DNA of 64,000 nt from STF1-184 sp050178795 (GCA_050178795.1 JBFXFT010000002.1:102267-166266), one strand, 5' to 3'. Counted from the stretch's first letter, positions 25,345 through 34,280 are shown. Notes: generated by a model from the letters alone, not told the origin. Numbers and translations: made by a program.

Positions 25345-28300
25345 TCAATTTTTTTGTTCTGCAAGTGTTTTATATTCTTCAATCTTTTCGTTTGCTTCTT
25401 TTTGTGCTTTGTTAAATAATTCTTCCGCACTCTTAGGATCTTTTTGAAGTAATTGATTATAGCGATTTTCTGTCTTTAAAAATTCTTTATAATTTTCACT
25501 GGTTGAGCGTTTACTGTCAAAGGTAAATGGGTTTTGACCTTCTAACTCTAAATTTGGGTTATAACGATACAAATTCCAGTATCCGCTGTCTACCGCGTTT
25601 TTCATGTGCTTTTGAGCGTTGCTCATATCTATGCCATGATTTATACAAGTTGCGTAAGCAATTATTAAACTTGGGCCGTCATATTTTTCTGCTTCGGTTA
25701 TTGCTTTTAATAGTTGATTCATATTTGCACCCATTGCAACGCTTGCGACATATACATTTTTGTAGGTCATTGCCATAGCGCCGAGGTCTTTTTTAGGTGT
25801 CTTTTTGCCACCTGCTGTAAACTTTGCAACGCTACCTGTTGGGCTTGCTTTTGAACTTTGTCCGCCAGTGTTTGAATAAACTTGAGTGTCTAGTACTAAA
25901 ATGTTTACGTTTTCGCCACTTGCAAGCACGTGGTCTAGTCCGCCGTAACCTATGTCATAAGCCCAGCCGTCTCCGCCTATTATCCAAAAGCTTTTTGGAA
26001 CTATTATGTCTAAATTGTCTTTTAGTTCTTTTAGTAGCGGTAGAACATCTTTGTCTAAAACTACATTTAAACTTTCATTTAGTTCAAGTTCTATTTTTGG
26101 AAATAGATTTTTGCAGGTTTCAACCTCTTTATGGTTAACTACCCACATTTTTAAGTATGATTTTAAATTGTCAGCATTTAAACTTGAATTTATTAGTTTA
26201 TTTGCTATATTTATTAAATTTTCGGTTTTTATGTTATAGGCTAGTTTTATACCTAGTCCAAACTCTGCATTGTCTTCAAACAAACTGTTTGCCCAGGCTG
26301 GTCCTTTTCCACTTTCGTCCTTTGCATAAGGGCAGGTAGGGGCACTTCCACCATAAATTGACGAACAGCCCGTTGCGTTTGCAATTACCATTCTATCTCC
26401 AAATAGTTGAGAGACTAGTTTTATGTATGGTGTTTCGCCACAGCCAGCACACGCACCGCTAAACTCAAAGTATGGTTTTTTAAATTGGCTACCTTTTACT
26501 GTGTTTTCTAGAAATGCGTTGTCAATGTTTTTTAATTTTAAACTTGTAGCATAGTTACTTGTTTCGGTTTTTTCTGCCTCTTTAATTGGCGTCATCACTA
26601 GTGCTTGAGCAGGGCAAATGTTTACGCAGTTGCCACAACCTGTGCAGTCCTTAGGGTTTATTTGCATACGATATTTTGCTTGGCTTACGCCTGTTGCGTC
26701 TACCATAACAAACTCTTTAGGCAGTGTTTTTGCCTCTTCTTCTGTAATTAAAACAGGTCTAATGGCACCGTGCGGACAAACAAACGAACATTGATTACAT
26801 TGTATGCATTTTTCGCTTAACCACATAGGTATTTCACTCGCTATTTCGCGTTTTTCATATTGACTTGTGCCAGTTGGAACGTGTCCGTCTGCACTAAATT
26901 TGCTTACTGCAAGTTCATCGCCTTTTAACTCTAAAATTGGTTTAATAAAACCGGTGTAATAAGGATCTTTTATCTCATCTTTAATGACAGTTTTTTTGGC
27001 ATTTTTCCAAGATGTTGGATACTTAATTTCATTTAAGTTTTGTACCGCCATATCTACCGCTTTTTCGTTCATTTTTACAACGTTTTCGCCGTATTTACCG
27101 TATGATTTTTTAATTAATTCTTTAATTTTTTGAGTCGCTGTTTTATAGTCTATTATGTTTGCAAGATAAAAGAAAACACTTTGCATAATTGTGTTTATTT
27201 TGCCATCTAAACCAATTTCTTTTGCTAGTTTAAGAGCGTCAATATTATAGAATTTAGCATTTTTTAGTGCTATTTTTTGTTTAAAGTTGTTTGGAAGTTG
27301 TTTTTCAATTTGTTCCATCGTGTTGTAGTCTGAATTTAGTAAAAATACTCCGCCATCTTTTAAATCTTCTAGCATATCATATTTTTCTATGTAACTACTG
27401 TTGTTGCAACCTATAAAATCGGCACTATTTACAGAGTAATTTGCCTTAATAGGAGAAGCACCAAACCTTAAATGGCTTATTGTTATGCTGCCACTCTTTT
27501 TGGAGTCGTACTCAAAAAAGCCTTGGGAATACATATCTGTATTTTCGCCAATTATTTTAATAGCATTTTTATTTGCACTAACTGTTCCGTCTCCGCCAAG
27601 TCCGTAGAACTTGCAGGAAATTAAACCTTTAGTCTTTGGTGCGAAAGCCTTGTCGCAAGGTAGGGAAGTGTTTGTAACATCGTCAACTATTCCAACGGTA
27701 AAGTGATTTTTAGGGTTTTCATTCAAATTGTCAAAGACTGCTTTTGCCATTGCCGGTGTAAAGTCCTTGCCACCAAGTCCATAGCGACCGCCAACTACAC
27801 TTATGTTTTCTCTGCTTTCGGTTATTGCTGAAACAACATCTAAATATAGTGGTTCGCCTATGCTACCACTTTCCTTTGTTTTGTCTAAAACTGCTATTTG
27901 TTTTACTGTTTTTGGTAAACTATTAATAAAAGCGTTTACATCAAAAGGTCTATAAAGCCTTACTTTTACTACGCCAAGTTTTTGACCCTCTTTATTTAGT
28001 GTGTCAATGGTTTCTTCGGTTGTGTCTGCGCCACTACCCATAATTACTATTACTTTTTCGGCGTCTTTATGACCGTAATAGTCAAATAAATTGTATCTTC
28101 TGCCTGTTACTTTATAAATTTCGTCAAAACTATTTTCAACTATTTTTGCAACTTCGTTGTAGTGAATATTACTTGCTTCTCTGTTTTGAAAGAATATGTC
28201 TGGGTTTTGTGCTGAGCCTTGCAAATGAGGATTGTTAGGGTTTAGTGCCTTATTTTTAAACTCTTTTACCTTATTGAATGGAAATATTTTTTTAATTGTT

Positions 28301-28860
28301 TCATATTCAATAGGTTCAACATTGTTTATTTGGTGGCTCGTTCTAAAACCGTCAAAGAAGTGCAAGAAAGGCAGGCTACTATTTACTGCGCTAATGTGCG
28401 CAGATAAGGCAATATCCATAGCCTCTTGAGGGTTAGAACTTGCTAACATACATACGCCTGTTTGCCTTACTGCCATTACGTCGCTTTGATCGCCAAAAAT
28501 TGAAAGTGCGTGGGTCGCAAGCGTCCTAGCACTTACATGAAAGACGCCAGGTAAAAGTTCTCCTGCCATTTTATACATATTAGGTATCATAAGTAAAAGC
28601 CCTTGACTTGCCGTAAATGTGGTAGTTAAAGCACCACCAGCAAGTGAGCCGTGCATGGCACCAGAAGCACCACCTTCGCTTTGCATTTCAATTACTTTTA
28701 CTGTATTATCAAAAATGTTTTTTTTGCCTTCATTACTCCATTCGTCGCAAAGTTCTGCCATTGAGGACGATGGTGTAATAGGGTAAATTGTGGCACTTTC
28801 ACTGCAAGCATACGCTACGTGTGCTGTTGCGGTGTTGCCGTCCATCATTATTTTTTTCAT
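25345..28860 (-). CDS. nifJ: Pyruvate:ferredoxin (flavodoxin) oxidoreductase
   Basis: A single-chain 1171-residue PFOR that oxidises pyruvate to acetyl-CoA and CO2 and reduces ferredoxin. Domain order is standard: domain I and the transketolase-like domain (residues 1-400), gamma domain, two [4Fe-4S] motifs CIQCNQCSFVCP and CTGCGNCVNICP near 690-755, and the ThDP domain with the proximal-cluster CAGCGETPY, GGDGWAYDIGYGG and LDTQVYSNTGGQSSKASPTG. It marks anaerobic fermentation. It ends with the only TGA stop of the window, with an in-frame TAA two codons later. AAAGGA ribosome site; strong promoter upstream, divergent from truA. Confidence 0.97.
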   Translation of the reverse strand: MKKIMMDGNTATAHVAYACSESATIYPITPSSSMAELCDEWSNEGKKNIFDNTVKVIEMQSEGGASGAMHGSLAGGALTTTFTASQGLLLMIPNMYKMAGELLPGVFHVSARTLATHALSIFGDQSDVMAVRQTGVCMLASSNPQEAMDIALSAHISAVNSSLPFLHFFDGFRTSHQINNVEPIEYETIKKIFPFNKVKEFKNKALNPNNPHLQGSAQNPDIFFQNREASNIHYNEVAKIVENSFDEIYKVTGRRYNLFDYYGHKDAEKVIVIMGSGADTTEETIDTLNKEGQKLGVVKVRLYRPFDVNAFINSLPKTVKQIAVLDKTKESGSIGEPLYLDVVSAITESRENISVVGGRYGLGGKDFTPAMAKAVFDNLNENPKNHFTVGIVDDVTNTSLPCDKAFAPKTKGLISCKFYGLGGDGTVSANKNAIKIIGENTDMYSQGFFEYDSKKSGSITISHLRFGASPIKANYSVNSADFIGCNNSSYIEKYDMLEDLKDGGVFLLNSDYNTMEQIEKQLPNNFKQKIALKNAKFYNIDALKLAKEIGLDGKINTIMQSVFFYLANIIDYKTATQKIKELIKKSYGKYGENVVKMNEKAVDMAVQNLNEIKYPTSWKNAKKTVIKDEIKDPYYTGFIKPILELKGDELAVSKFSADGHVPTGTSQYEKREIASEIPMWLSEKCIQCNQCSFVCPHGAIRPVLITEEEAKTLPKEFVMVDATGVSQAKYRMQINPKDCTGCGNCVNICPAQALVMTPIKEAEKTETSNYATSLKLKNIDNAFLENTVKGSQFKKPYFEFSGACAGCGETPYIKLVSQLFGDRMVIANATGCSSIYGGSAPTCPYAKDESGKGPAWANSLFEDNAEFGLGIKLAYNIKTENLINIANKLINSSLNADNLKSYLKMWVVNHKEVETCKNLFPKIELELNESLNVVLDKDVLPLLKELKDNLDIIVPKSFWIIGGDGWAYDIGYGGLDHVLASGENVNILVLDTQVYSNTGGQSSKASPTGSVAKFTAGGKKTPKKDLGAMAMTYKNVYVASVAMGANMNQLLKAITEAEKYDGPSLIIAYATCINHGIDMSNAQKHMKNAVDSGYWNLYRYNPNLELEGQNPFTFDSKRSTSENYKEFLKTENRYNQLLQKDPKSAEELFNKAQKEANEKIEEYKTLAEQKN

Positions 28861-28890
28861 TAAAAAATCCTTTTTATTAAAGTCAAAATC

Positions 28891-28919
28891 ATTATAGGTC
28901 TTTTTTATTTTTTAGTCAA
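28891..28919 (-). promoter_or_regulatory. nifJ promoter
   Basis: Minus strand TTGACT, 17 bases, TATAAT. Confidence 0.85.
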
Positions 28920-28956
28920 TTACATTTGGTTATGCTTAAATAACTTAAAATTTAAT

Positions 28957-28984
28957 TTGTCAAATTTTTATTTTGTGCTACAAT
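28957..28984 (+). promoter_or_regulatory. truA promoter
   Basis: TTGTCA, 16 bases, TACAAT with TGC before the -10; 25 bases before the ATG. Confidence 0.7.
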
Positions 28985-29009
28985 GTTTTAAACTTTTAAA
29001 GGCGATGTG

Positions 29010-29750
29010 ATGAGAAGAATATTAATTACAGTTCAATATTTGGGTGCAAATTTTAATGGCGTCCAAGCGCAAAAAGACGAGTCTAAAATTACCGTTCAAG
29101 GCGTGCTTGAAGATGCCATTCAAAAGGTTTTGCAAACTAAACCTACTATATATTTTAGTGGTAGGCTTGATGGGGGAGTAAGTGCGCTTGCTTTGCCCGC
29201 TCATTTTGACATAAATAGCGAAATAGAGTTAGATAAATTACAATTTGCAACGAATAACTATTTGCCAGACTACATACAAGTTACGAGCATAAAAGAAGTA
29301 CCACTTACTTTTCACGCTAGGTATGACGCAAAAGAAAAAACTTATAGATACACTATGTATGTCAGTAGGTGGGTGGAACCATTTTTGCATAGAGACGCTA
29401 TGCAACTATACAAAGAGCCGAGCGTGGAACTTATGAAAGAAGGTGCAAAATTTTTGGTTGGTAAACACGATTTTAGCGCTTTTATGAGTAAAAATTCTTC
29501 AATAAAAGGCACAGTTAGGACGATAAAATTTTTAAACATAGAGCAAAAGGGCAATGTAATTACGGTAGAAGTTTGCGGAGACGGCTTTTTATACAATATG
29601 GTAAGAATAATTGTTGGCACGCTTTTAAATGTTGGTTATTCTAAGTACGAGCCCCAAATGGTTAAGTCAATTTTAGAGGGTAAAGTACGTAAAAACGCTG
29701 GTAAAATGGTAGAGGCAAAGGGACTATGTCTCATTGATGTTAAATATTAA
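29010..29750 (+). CDS. truA: tRNA pseudouridine38-40 synthase TruA
   Basis: A 246-residue enzyme making pseudouridine at positions 38-40 of the tRNA anticodon arm. The catalytic Asp sits in SGRLDGGVSAL (family: GRTDxGVHA), so two usual residues, Thr before Asp and His later, are replaced by Leu and Leu. FHARYDAKEKTYRY, the KHDFSAFM segment and GDGFLYNMVRIIVGTLL are typical. Start ATG 29010 with AAAGG 7 bases upstream; a GTG three bases earlier is less likely. Ribosomal protein genes follow, a common neighbourhood. Confidence 0.93.
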   Translation: MRRILITVQYLGANFNGVQAQKDESKITVQGVLEDAIQKVLQTKPTIYFSGRLDGGVSALALPAHFDINSEIELDKLQFATNNYLPDYIQVTSIKEVPLTFHARYDAKEKTYRYTMYVSRWVEPFLHRDAMQLYKEPSVELMKEGAKFLVGKHDFSAFMSKNSSIKGTVRTIKFLNIEQKGNVITVEVCGDGFLYNMVRIIVGTLLNVGYSKYEPQMVKSILEGKVRKNAGKMVEAKGLCLIDVKY

Positions 29751-29779
29751 TTTTTTTAAAGGCAAAAACATAAAAGTAC

Positions 29780-29809
29780 TTGACAACTATGTATAATTTA
29801 TATTAAAAT
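29780..29809 (+). promoter_or_regulatory. rplM-rpsI promoter
   Basis: TTGACA, 18 bases, TAAAAT, giving a leader of about 120 nt. Confidence 0.75.
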
Positions 29810-29815
29810 TACAAC

Positions 29816-29934
29816 GCTGATTAATTTAGCAAATTTTTTTTGTGAATTAGCCCCTCGTCAATCAAAATTTGTTAATAAAAAGGTCAAATAAAACGGATAG
29901 AACTTAATTTATTTAAGTTGGAGGAAAATTATTA
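29816..29934 (+). promoter_or_regulatory. rplM 5' leader with hairpin abutting the ribosome site
   Basis: A perfect AACTTAA/TTAAGTT hairpin (29901-29919) ends right before GGAGG (29920-29924). Ribosomal protein operons are often autoregulated through such leaders; I cannot confirm an L13-leader match by eye. Confidence 0.45.
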
Positions 29935-30375
29935 ATGAAAACTTATTTTGCAAATCCTCAAACTGTGGAAAGAAAATGGTATGTAATAGATGCTGATGGT
30001 CAACCTCTTGGTAGAGTTGCAAGCCAAGCGGCACACCTACTTGCTGGAAAGCATAAACCAACATACACTCCACACGTTGATACGGGAGATTATGTAATTA
30101 TTATCAATACAGATAAGGCATTATTGACAGGAAACAAGTTGACTCAAAAGATGTATCGCACACACTCTGGTTACGTTGGTCACTTGAAAGAAACAAATTA
30201 TAAAACTATGATGGAAACTAAGTCAGACGTTGTTATGGAAAAGGCTGTAAAAGGCATGCTTCCAAAAAGTTCTCTTGGCAGAAACATGTTTAAAAAACTT
30301 CATGTTTACAAGGGCGCAGAGCACAAACAAGAGGCTCAACAACCTGTAGCGTTTACATTAAAAGGAGTTAGATAA
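29935..30375 (+). CDS. rplM: 50S ribosomal protein L13
   Basis: A 146-residue protein with the L13 start (KTYFANPQTVERKWYVIDADGQPLGRVAS), the conserved LAGKHKPTYTPHVDTGDYVIIINTDK and MLPKSSLGRNMFKKLHVYKGAEHKQEAQQP. Normal length. Starts behind GGAGG; rpsI follows after 2 bases, the universal L13-S9 pair. Confidence 0.98.
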   Translation: MKTYFANPQTVERKWYVIDADGQPLGRVASQAAHLLAGKHKPTYTPHVDTGDYVIIINTDKALLTGNKLTQKMYRTHSGYVGHLKETNYKTMMETKSDVVMEKAVKGMLPKSSLGRNMFKKLHVYKGAEHKQEAQQPVAFTLKGVR

Positions 30376-30377
30376 TT

Positions 30378-30782
30378 ATGGCAACAAAAAAAGTAGAACA
30401 AATAAATGCAACTGGTAGAAGAAAAAAGAGTATTGCAAGGGTTAGGATTGTTCCTAACGGCAGTGGCGTTATTACTATTAATAAACGCGACATCAATGAC
30501 TACTTTTCTCTTGATACCTTTAAACTTATTGTTCGTCAACCACTAGAACTTACTGGTATGACTGGCAAAGTTGACATTTTAGTAAATGTTAAAGGTGGCG
30601 GACTTAATGGTCAAGCAGGTGCGATTAGGCTTGGCATAGCAAGAAACTTAGTAAAAGTTGACGAGAACTTAAAACCAGCATTAAAAGCAGCAGGTTTCTT
30701 AACAAGAGACCCAAGAATGAAAGAACGTAAAAAACCTGGTCTTAAGAAAGCACGTAAATCTCCTCAATTTAGTAAGAGATAA
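30378..30782 (+). CDS. rpsI: 30S ribosomal protein S9
   Basis: A 134-residue protein. ATGRRKKSIARVRIVPNGSGVITINKR, VKGGGLNGQAGAIRLGIARNL and the basic C-terminal tail RDPRMKERKKPGLKKARKSPQFSKR, which reaches toward the P-site tRNA, identify S9. Translation start is 2 bases after the L13 stop, with AAGGAG inside the end of rplM. Confidence 0.98.
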   Translation: MATKKVEQINATGRRKKSIARVRIVPNGSGVITINKRDINDYFSLDTFKLIVRQPLELTGMTGKVDILVNVKGGGLNGQAGAIRLGIARNLVKVDENLKPALKAAGFLTRDPRMKERKKPGLKKARKSPQFSKR

Positions 30783-30791
30783 TTTAAAAAC

Positions 30792-30819
30792 AAAAACTTA
30801 CCGTTTGGTAAGTTTTTTT
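30792..30819 (+). terminator. Terminator after rpsI
   Basis: AAAACTTACC/GGTAAGTTTT stem with a T7 tail. Confidence 0.9.
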
Positions 30820-30842
30820 ACTACTAAAATTTAATGATACGT

Positions 30843-30869
30843 AAAAAAACGCTGATTAATTTTCAGCGC
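30843..30869 (-). terminator. Terminator overlapping stop of minus-strand gene
   Basis: Minus-strand CGCTGA/TCAGCG stem, the stop codon lying in the loop, followed by T7. Confidence 0.8.
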
Positions 30870-31551
30870 TTTTTGATAATTTTTCTAATTTTGCTTGATT
30901 CAATGTATCTATTCTTTGTAGTGTTGCTTTAAATCTATCTAGATTTTTAGAGTTTGCTCTTCTGCCATCATACTCGGTAAGTGCATAGTGTTTTTCATCT
31001 GTTGTTTTGTCTAGTGATTCTTGAACAATACCTAAATCAGTTATTCTATAAGATGCTGGTTCAGTGTCTGGTTTTACTACTTGATAAACACCCCATTGCT
31101 TTCTTGCATAGACATTGGCCATTGATTCAATGCTTGGGTTTTTTACATTAAACATAATTTTTGCTGTTGCTATAGCCTTTTTTGGCTTGTTTGTAATAAA
31201 GTCGTTTTCAACAATCTTAATAAATTTTTCTTGTGTTAAATTTTCGTAACCTTTTACAAAAACTGAAATGTTGTCTTCCCAAATCATTGTGCCATTGTTG
31301 TTAAAGAACATAAAGTGTTTCTTTTGAACGTATCCTTTGTCTACTTCTACAACCGATACAAGTATACCTGGTTCGTAATTTTCAACTTCTACTACGAATG
31401 GGCCATCTAGTGTAAATACTGGTTTGCCACTATAACTAACTGTTACGCTTGGTATAGTTTCACCTTCTTTTGCTGTTTTGTTTTCTACTGCTTTTTCAGT
31501 TCTTACTACTGAAAAATTTGGGTTTTGCTCAATTTGTTTTAAAAATTTCAT
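30856..31551 (-). CDS. Protein of unknown function, 231 aa
   Basis: A soluble 231-residue protein without signal peptide, membrane segment or motif I can name. It looks alpha/beta: N-terminal MKFLKQIEQNPNFSVVRTEKAVEN, a beta-rich middle (VTVSYSGKPVFTLDGPFVVEVENYEPGILVSVVEV and HFMFFNNNGTMIWEDNISVFV), then helices and a C-terminal basic helix. Start at ATG 31551 because AAGGAGAG is correctly spaced; a longer frame to 31605 runs through the promoter. It is monocistronic with a strong promoter and its own terminator, so it is surely expressed. Confidence 0.6.
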   Translation of the reverse strand: MKFLKQIEQNPNFSVVRTEKAVENKTAKEGETIPSVTVSYSGKPVFTLDGPFVVEVENYEPGILVSVVEVDKGYVQKKHFMFFNNNGTMIWEDNISVFVKGYENLTQEKFIKIVENDFITNKPKKAIATAKIMFNVKNPSIESMANVYARKQWGVYQVVKPDTEPASYRITDLGIVQESLDKTTDEKHYALTEYDGRRANSKNLDRFKATLQRIDTLNQAKLEKLSKSAEN

Positions 31552-31576
31552 AAATACTCTCCTTAATACCGTTGTA

Positions 31577-31605
31577 ATTTTACCATAAATTAAAAATTGC
31601 GTCAA
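31577..31605 (-). promoter_or_regulatory. Promoter of the unknown minus-strand gene
   Basis: Minus strand TTGACG, 17 bases, TAAAAT. Confidence 0.8.
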
Positions 31606-31685
31606 TAGCCAAATTGACTATTTTATAAAATAAATTGATAAAATATAACTCAACAAAAATAGTTATTAATTTATAACAAAATTGA

Positions 31686-31714
31686 TTGACATATAAAAAA
31701 TAGTGTGATATTTT
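31686..31714 (+). promoter_or_regulatory. Upstream trxB promoter candidate
   Basis: TTGACA, 17 bases, TATTTT, about 100 bases before the gene. Confidence 0.5.
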
Positions 31715-31762
31715 TATGTTGCAAATTAAAATAAGAAAATTTAATTTTTTGCTTTTTAAAAG

Positions 31763-31791
31763 TTATACAAAATTAATATTTGTTGTATAAT
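31763..31791 (+). promoter_or_regulatory. Proximal trxB promoter inside an inverted repeat
   Basis: TTATAC, 17 bases, TATAAT. Arms TTATACAA (31763-31770) and TTGTATAA (31783-31790), 12 bases apart, cover both promoter elements, as an operator would. Confidence 0.6.
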
Positions 31792-31819
31792 AAAAAAGTA
31801 AAACATTTTAGGAGATATT

Positions 31820-32767
31820 ATGGAAACAAACGAACAAATTTATGATGTAGTAATAGTAGGTGGGGGACCCGCTGGAATGAGTGCTGCTGTTTACGCACTT
31901 AGAGCAGGTATGAAGACGGCTTTAATAGAAAGGGGCGCTTATGGTGGACAAATTGTAAACACCTATGAAATAAAAAATTACCCAGGCTTTGAAGACATTA
32001 ATGGGGCAGATTTAGCGGACAAGATGCATAAGCAAATAGAAAAACTTGGCATTACAAATATTTACGATGTAGTTACAGATATGGAACTAACAGGCGGAAT
32101 AAAGACAATTAATACTAGGTATTCTGGCACGCTAAACACGAGGACTGTAATACTATCTATGGGCGCAGCTGCTAGAAAACTTGGCTTAGAGCGCGAAAGT
32201 GAACTTATAGGTGCTGGAATCAGTTATTGTGCTATTTGTGATGGAGCGTTTTTTAAGGACAAAGTTGTAGCAGTTATAGGAAGTGGCAATACCGCTATGG
32301 AAGACGCTATGTACTTAAATTCAGTTGCGCAAAAGGTTTATTTAATAAATAGAAGTGCAAAGTTTAAGGCACAACAAATTTTAGTTGATACTGTTGAAAA
32401 AACTGTGGCAAAAGAAAATAGCAAATTAGAGATAATTTTAAATAGCCAAGTAACAAAACTAAATGGCAAATTTATGCTTGAAGGGGTTGAAATTACAAAT
32501 TCGGTTGACCAAACCAAAAAAGAACTTAAACTTAATGGACTATTTGTTGCAATAGGACGTACACCAAGCACAGAGATGTTAAAAGGCGTAGTTAACCTCG
32601 ATGAGGGAGGCTACATTATAACTGACGAAAATATGCAAACCAATGTGGCAGGCGTTTATGCCGCTGGCGACATTAGAGAAAAAGAGGTTCGTCAAATTAT
32701 TACTGCTGCTGCTGATGGCGCGATTGCTGCAACGCATGCAAATAATTACATATGTAAGCATTGCTAA
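31820..32767 (+). CDS. trxB: Thioredoxin-disulfide reductase
   Basis: A 315-residue FAD enzyme passing electrons from NADPH to thioredoxin. FAD site VVIVGGGPAGMSAAVYA (about 11-27), redox pair C137-AI-C140-DG, NADPH motif VIGSGNTAMEDA, and the C-terminal FAD segment GVYAAGDIRE with RQIITAAADGAIAA. Length normal. AGGAGA ribosome site. The inverted repeat on its promoter suggests redox or other repression. Confidence 0.95.
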   Translation: METNEQIYDVVIVGGGPAGMSAAVYALRAGMKTALIERGAYGGQIVNTYEIKNYPGFEDINGADLADKMHKQIEKLGITNIYDVVTDMELTGGIKTINTRYSGTLNTRTVILSMGAAARKLGLERESELIGAGISYCAICDGAFFKDKVVAVIGSGNTAMEDAMYLNSVAQKVYLINRSAKFKAQQILVDTVEKTVAKENSKLEIILNSQVTKLNGKFMLEGVEITNSVDQTKKELKLNGLFVAIGRTPSTEMLKGVVNLDEGGYIITDENMQTNVAGVYAAGDIREKEVRQIITAAADGAIAATHANNYICKHC

Positions 32768-32778
32768 TTTAAAATTTT

Positions 32779-32806
32779 AAAAGGAGTTTTATGCTCCTTT
32801 TTATTT
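32779..32806 (+). terminator. Terminator after trxB
   Basis: AAAAGGAG/CTCCTTTT stem with T tail. Confidence 0.85.
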
Positions 32807-32814
32807 TGCGTTTG

Positions 32815-32843
32815 TAGACATTTAAAATATATTTTGCTATACT
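32815..32843 (+). promoter_or_regulatory. ung promoter
   Basis: TAGACA, 17 bases, TATACT with TGC before the -10. Confidence 0.7.
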
Positions 32844-32864
32844 ATTTTTATTAGGAGATAAGTT

Positions 32865-33539
32865 ATGTTTGCACTTAATGCTGATTGGTATGATTTACTT
32901 GAAGAAGAGTTTGAAAAAGATTATTTTTTAAAACTATCTAAATTTTTAAAGGAAGAGTATGCCACTAAAAACATATACCCGCCAAAAGAGGAGGTTTTTA
33001 GTGCTTTAAATCTTTTAAAACTATCCAACATCAAGGTTGTAATAATAGGGCAAGATCCATACCACCAAAAGGGTCAAGCGCAAGGGCTTTGCTTTTCGGT
33101 TAAAGATGGGGTACAAATTCCGCCAAGTTTGCAAAATATTTACAAAGAATTAAACACAGATTTGGGCTGTTATATTCCAAACACTGGCAATTTAACAAAG
33201 TGGGCTAGACAGGGAGTACTACTTTTGAATACCGTTTTGACGGTGGAGGACAGTAAGCCCAATAGCCATAGGTTTAAAGGCTGGGAAAACTTTACCTTAG
33301 AAATAATAAAAAAAGTAAACGCACAAAACAACAGGTTAGTATTTTTGCTTTGGGGCAATAACGCAAAGGATTTTAAACAATATATTGACTTAAAAAAGCA
33401 CCTCGTTTTAACCGCTCCACATCCTAGTCCATTATCTGCTTACAGTGGTTTTATGGGCTGTAAACATTTTAGCAAAACTAATGAGTTTTTAAAGGTAAAT
33501 GGGCAAAAAATAATTGACTGGCAAATAGAAAATATTTAA
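32865..33539 (+). CDS. ung: Uracil-DNA glycosylase, family 1
   Basis: A 224-residue base-excision repair enzyme removing uracil from DNA. The water-activating loop VVIIGQDPYHQKGQAQGLCFSV, the Pro-rich loop IPPSLQNIYKEL, the uracil strand LLLNTVLTVE and the minor-groove loop HPSPLSAYSGF with the catalytic His are all present. AGGAGA ribosome site, own promoter. Confidence 0.97.
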   Translation: MFALNADWYDLLEEEFEKDYFLKLSKFLKEEYATKNIYPPKEEVFSALNLLKLSNIKVVIIGQDPYHQKGQAQGLCFSVKDGVQIPPSLQNIYKELNTDLGCYIPNTGNLTKWARQGVLLLNTVLTVEDSKPNSHRFKGWENFTLEIIKKVNAQNNRLVFLLWGNNAKDFKQYIDLKKHLVLTAPHPSPLSAYSGFMGCKHFSKTNEFLKVNGQKIIDWQIENI

Positions 33540-33549
33540 GTTTTTAGTG

Positions 33550-33578
33550 TTTACAAGTAAAATTGCTTATGTTATAAT
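33550..33578 (+). promoter_or_regulatory. Promoter of DUF2726-like gene
   Basis: TTTACA, 17 bases, TATAAT with TGT before the -10. Confidence 0.75.
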
Positions 33579-33608
33579 AAATTAACAAAATAAATTTAGG
33601 AGAATTTT

Positions 33609-34208
33609 ATGAGGAGTTTACTATTAGAAATAAACGGTGATACCGCTTTAATAATTGCAATATTTTTAGTAATAATTGCCTTTGCAGTATTTTTGGGTAG
33701 CGTAATAAGGAACAAAATTGATACTTCACAAAACTCAAATATTCACGCGGGCAAGTTTGAAGGAACTGTTAGAGTTGCTTTAAAAATACCATTTATGCAT
33801 GGCGACAGTTTTAAGTTTTTGAATGCACTTCAAAAGGCACTACCTTTAGAGTTTATTGCTTTTCCTAACATCGGCGTTGACACCATAGTAAAGCCAGCAG
33901 GCAACCTAATTGCTTATAATTCAATTGCAGGTAAGTACCTTGACTTTGTTGTTTTTGAAAAGATTACTATGAAGCCAGTTGCCGTTGTTGATTTAACCGA
34001 TCCAAGAATAGGTTCAAGCCCAATTACAAAACAAGACCCAGCAATAACAAATACCTTACATGCAATCAATATGCCAATTCTAGAGTTTGTGGTAGAAGAC
34101 AAATATGACGACAAGGAAATTTTAAGGCGCTTTCTAGATAGCCAAGACCCATACACACTTGCCGCATTAAAAAAGGCTAGGGAACAAAAACAATCCTCTA
34201 AAAGATAG
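33609..34208 (+). CDS. Membrane-anchored DUF2726-like protein
   Basis: A 199-residue protein with one N-terminal membrane helix (about 12-34) and a cytoplasmic domain. The stretch LDFVVFEKITMKPVAVVDLTDP followed by a helix and INMPILEFVVED resembles DUF2726, a domain with a restriction-endonuclease-like look, where DFVLCD...PVAVIELDDxSH and GIPLLRI are typical. Here the acidic core reads DLTDPR and the following His is not at the usual place, so nuclease activity is doubtful. Own promoter and terminator. Family call by eye; function unknown. Confidence 0.6.
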   Translation: MRSLLLEINGDTALIIAIFLVIIAFAVFLGSVIRNKIDTSQNSNIHAGKFEGTVRVALKIPFMHGDSFKFLNALQKALPLEFIAFPNIGVDTIVKPAGNLIAYNSIAGKYLDFVVFEKITMKPVAVVDLTDPRIGSSPITKQDPAITNTLHAINMPILEFVVEDKYDDKEILRRFLDSQDPYTLAALKKAREQKQSSKR

Positions 34209-34250
34209 TAACTCTACGATTCATATACCAAAATAAATGATTAATATATT

Positions 34251-34280
34251 AAAACCCTATAAGAATATAGGGTTTTTTAT
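34251..34280 (+). terminator. Terminator after DUF2726-like gene
   Basis: AAACCCTATA/TATAGGGTT stem, T6 tail. Its end overlaps the next promoter's -35. Confidence 0.9.

Noticed and set aside
28979..29012. Leaderless truA
   Set aside because: AAAGG lies at the right distance before the ATG and 25 bases separate it from the -10.
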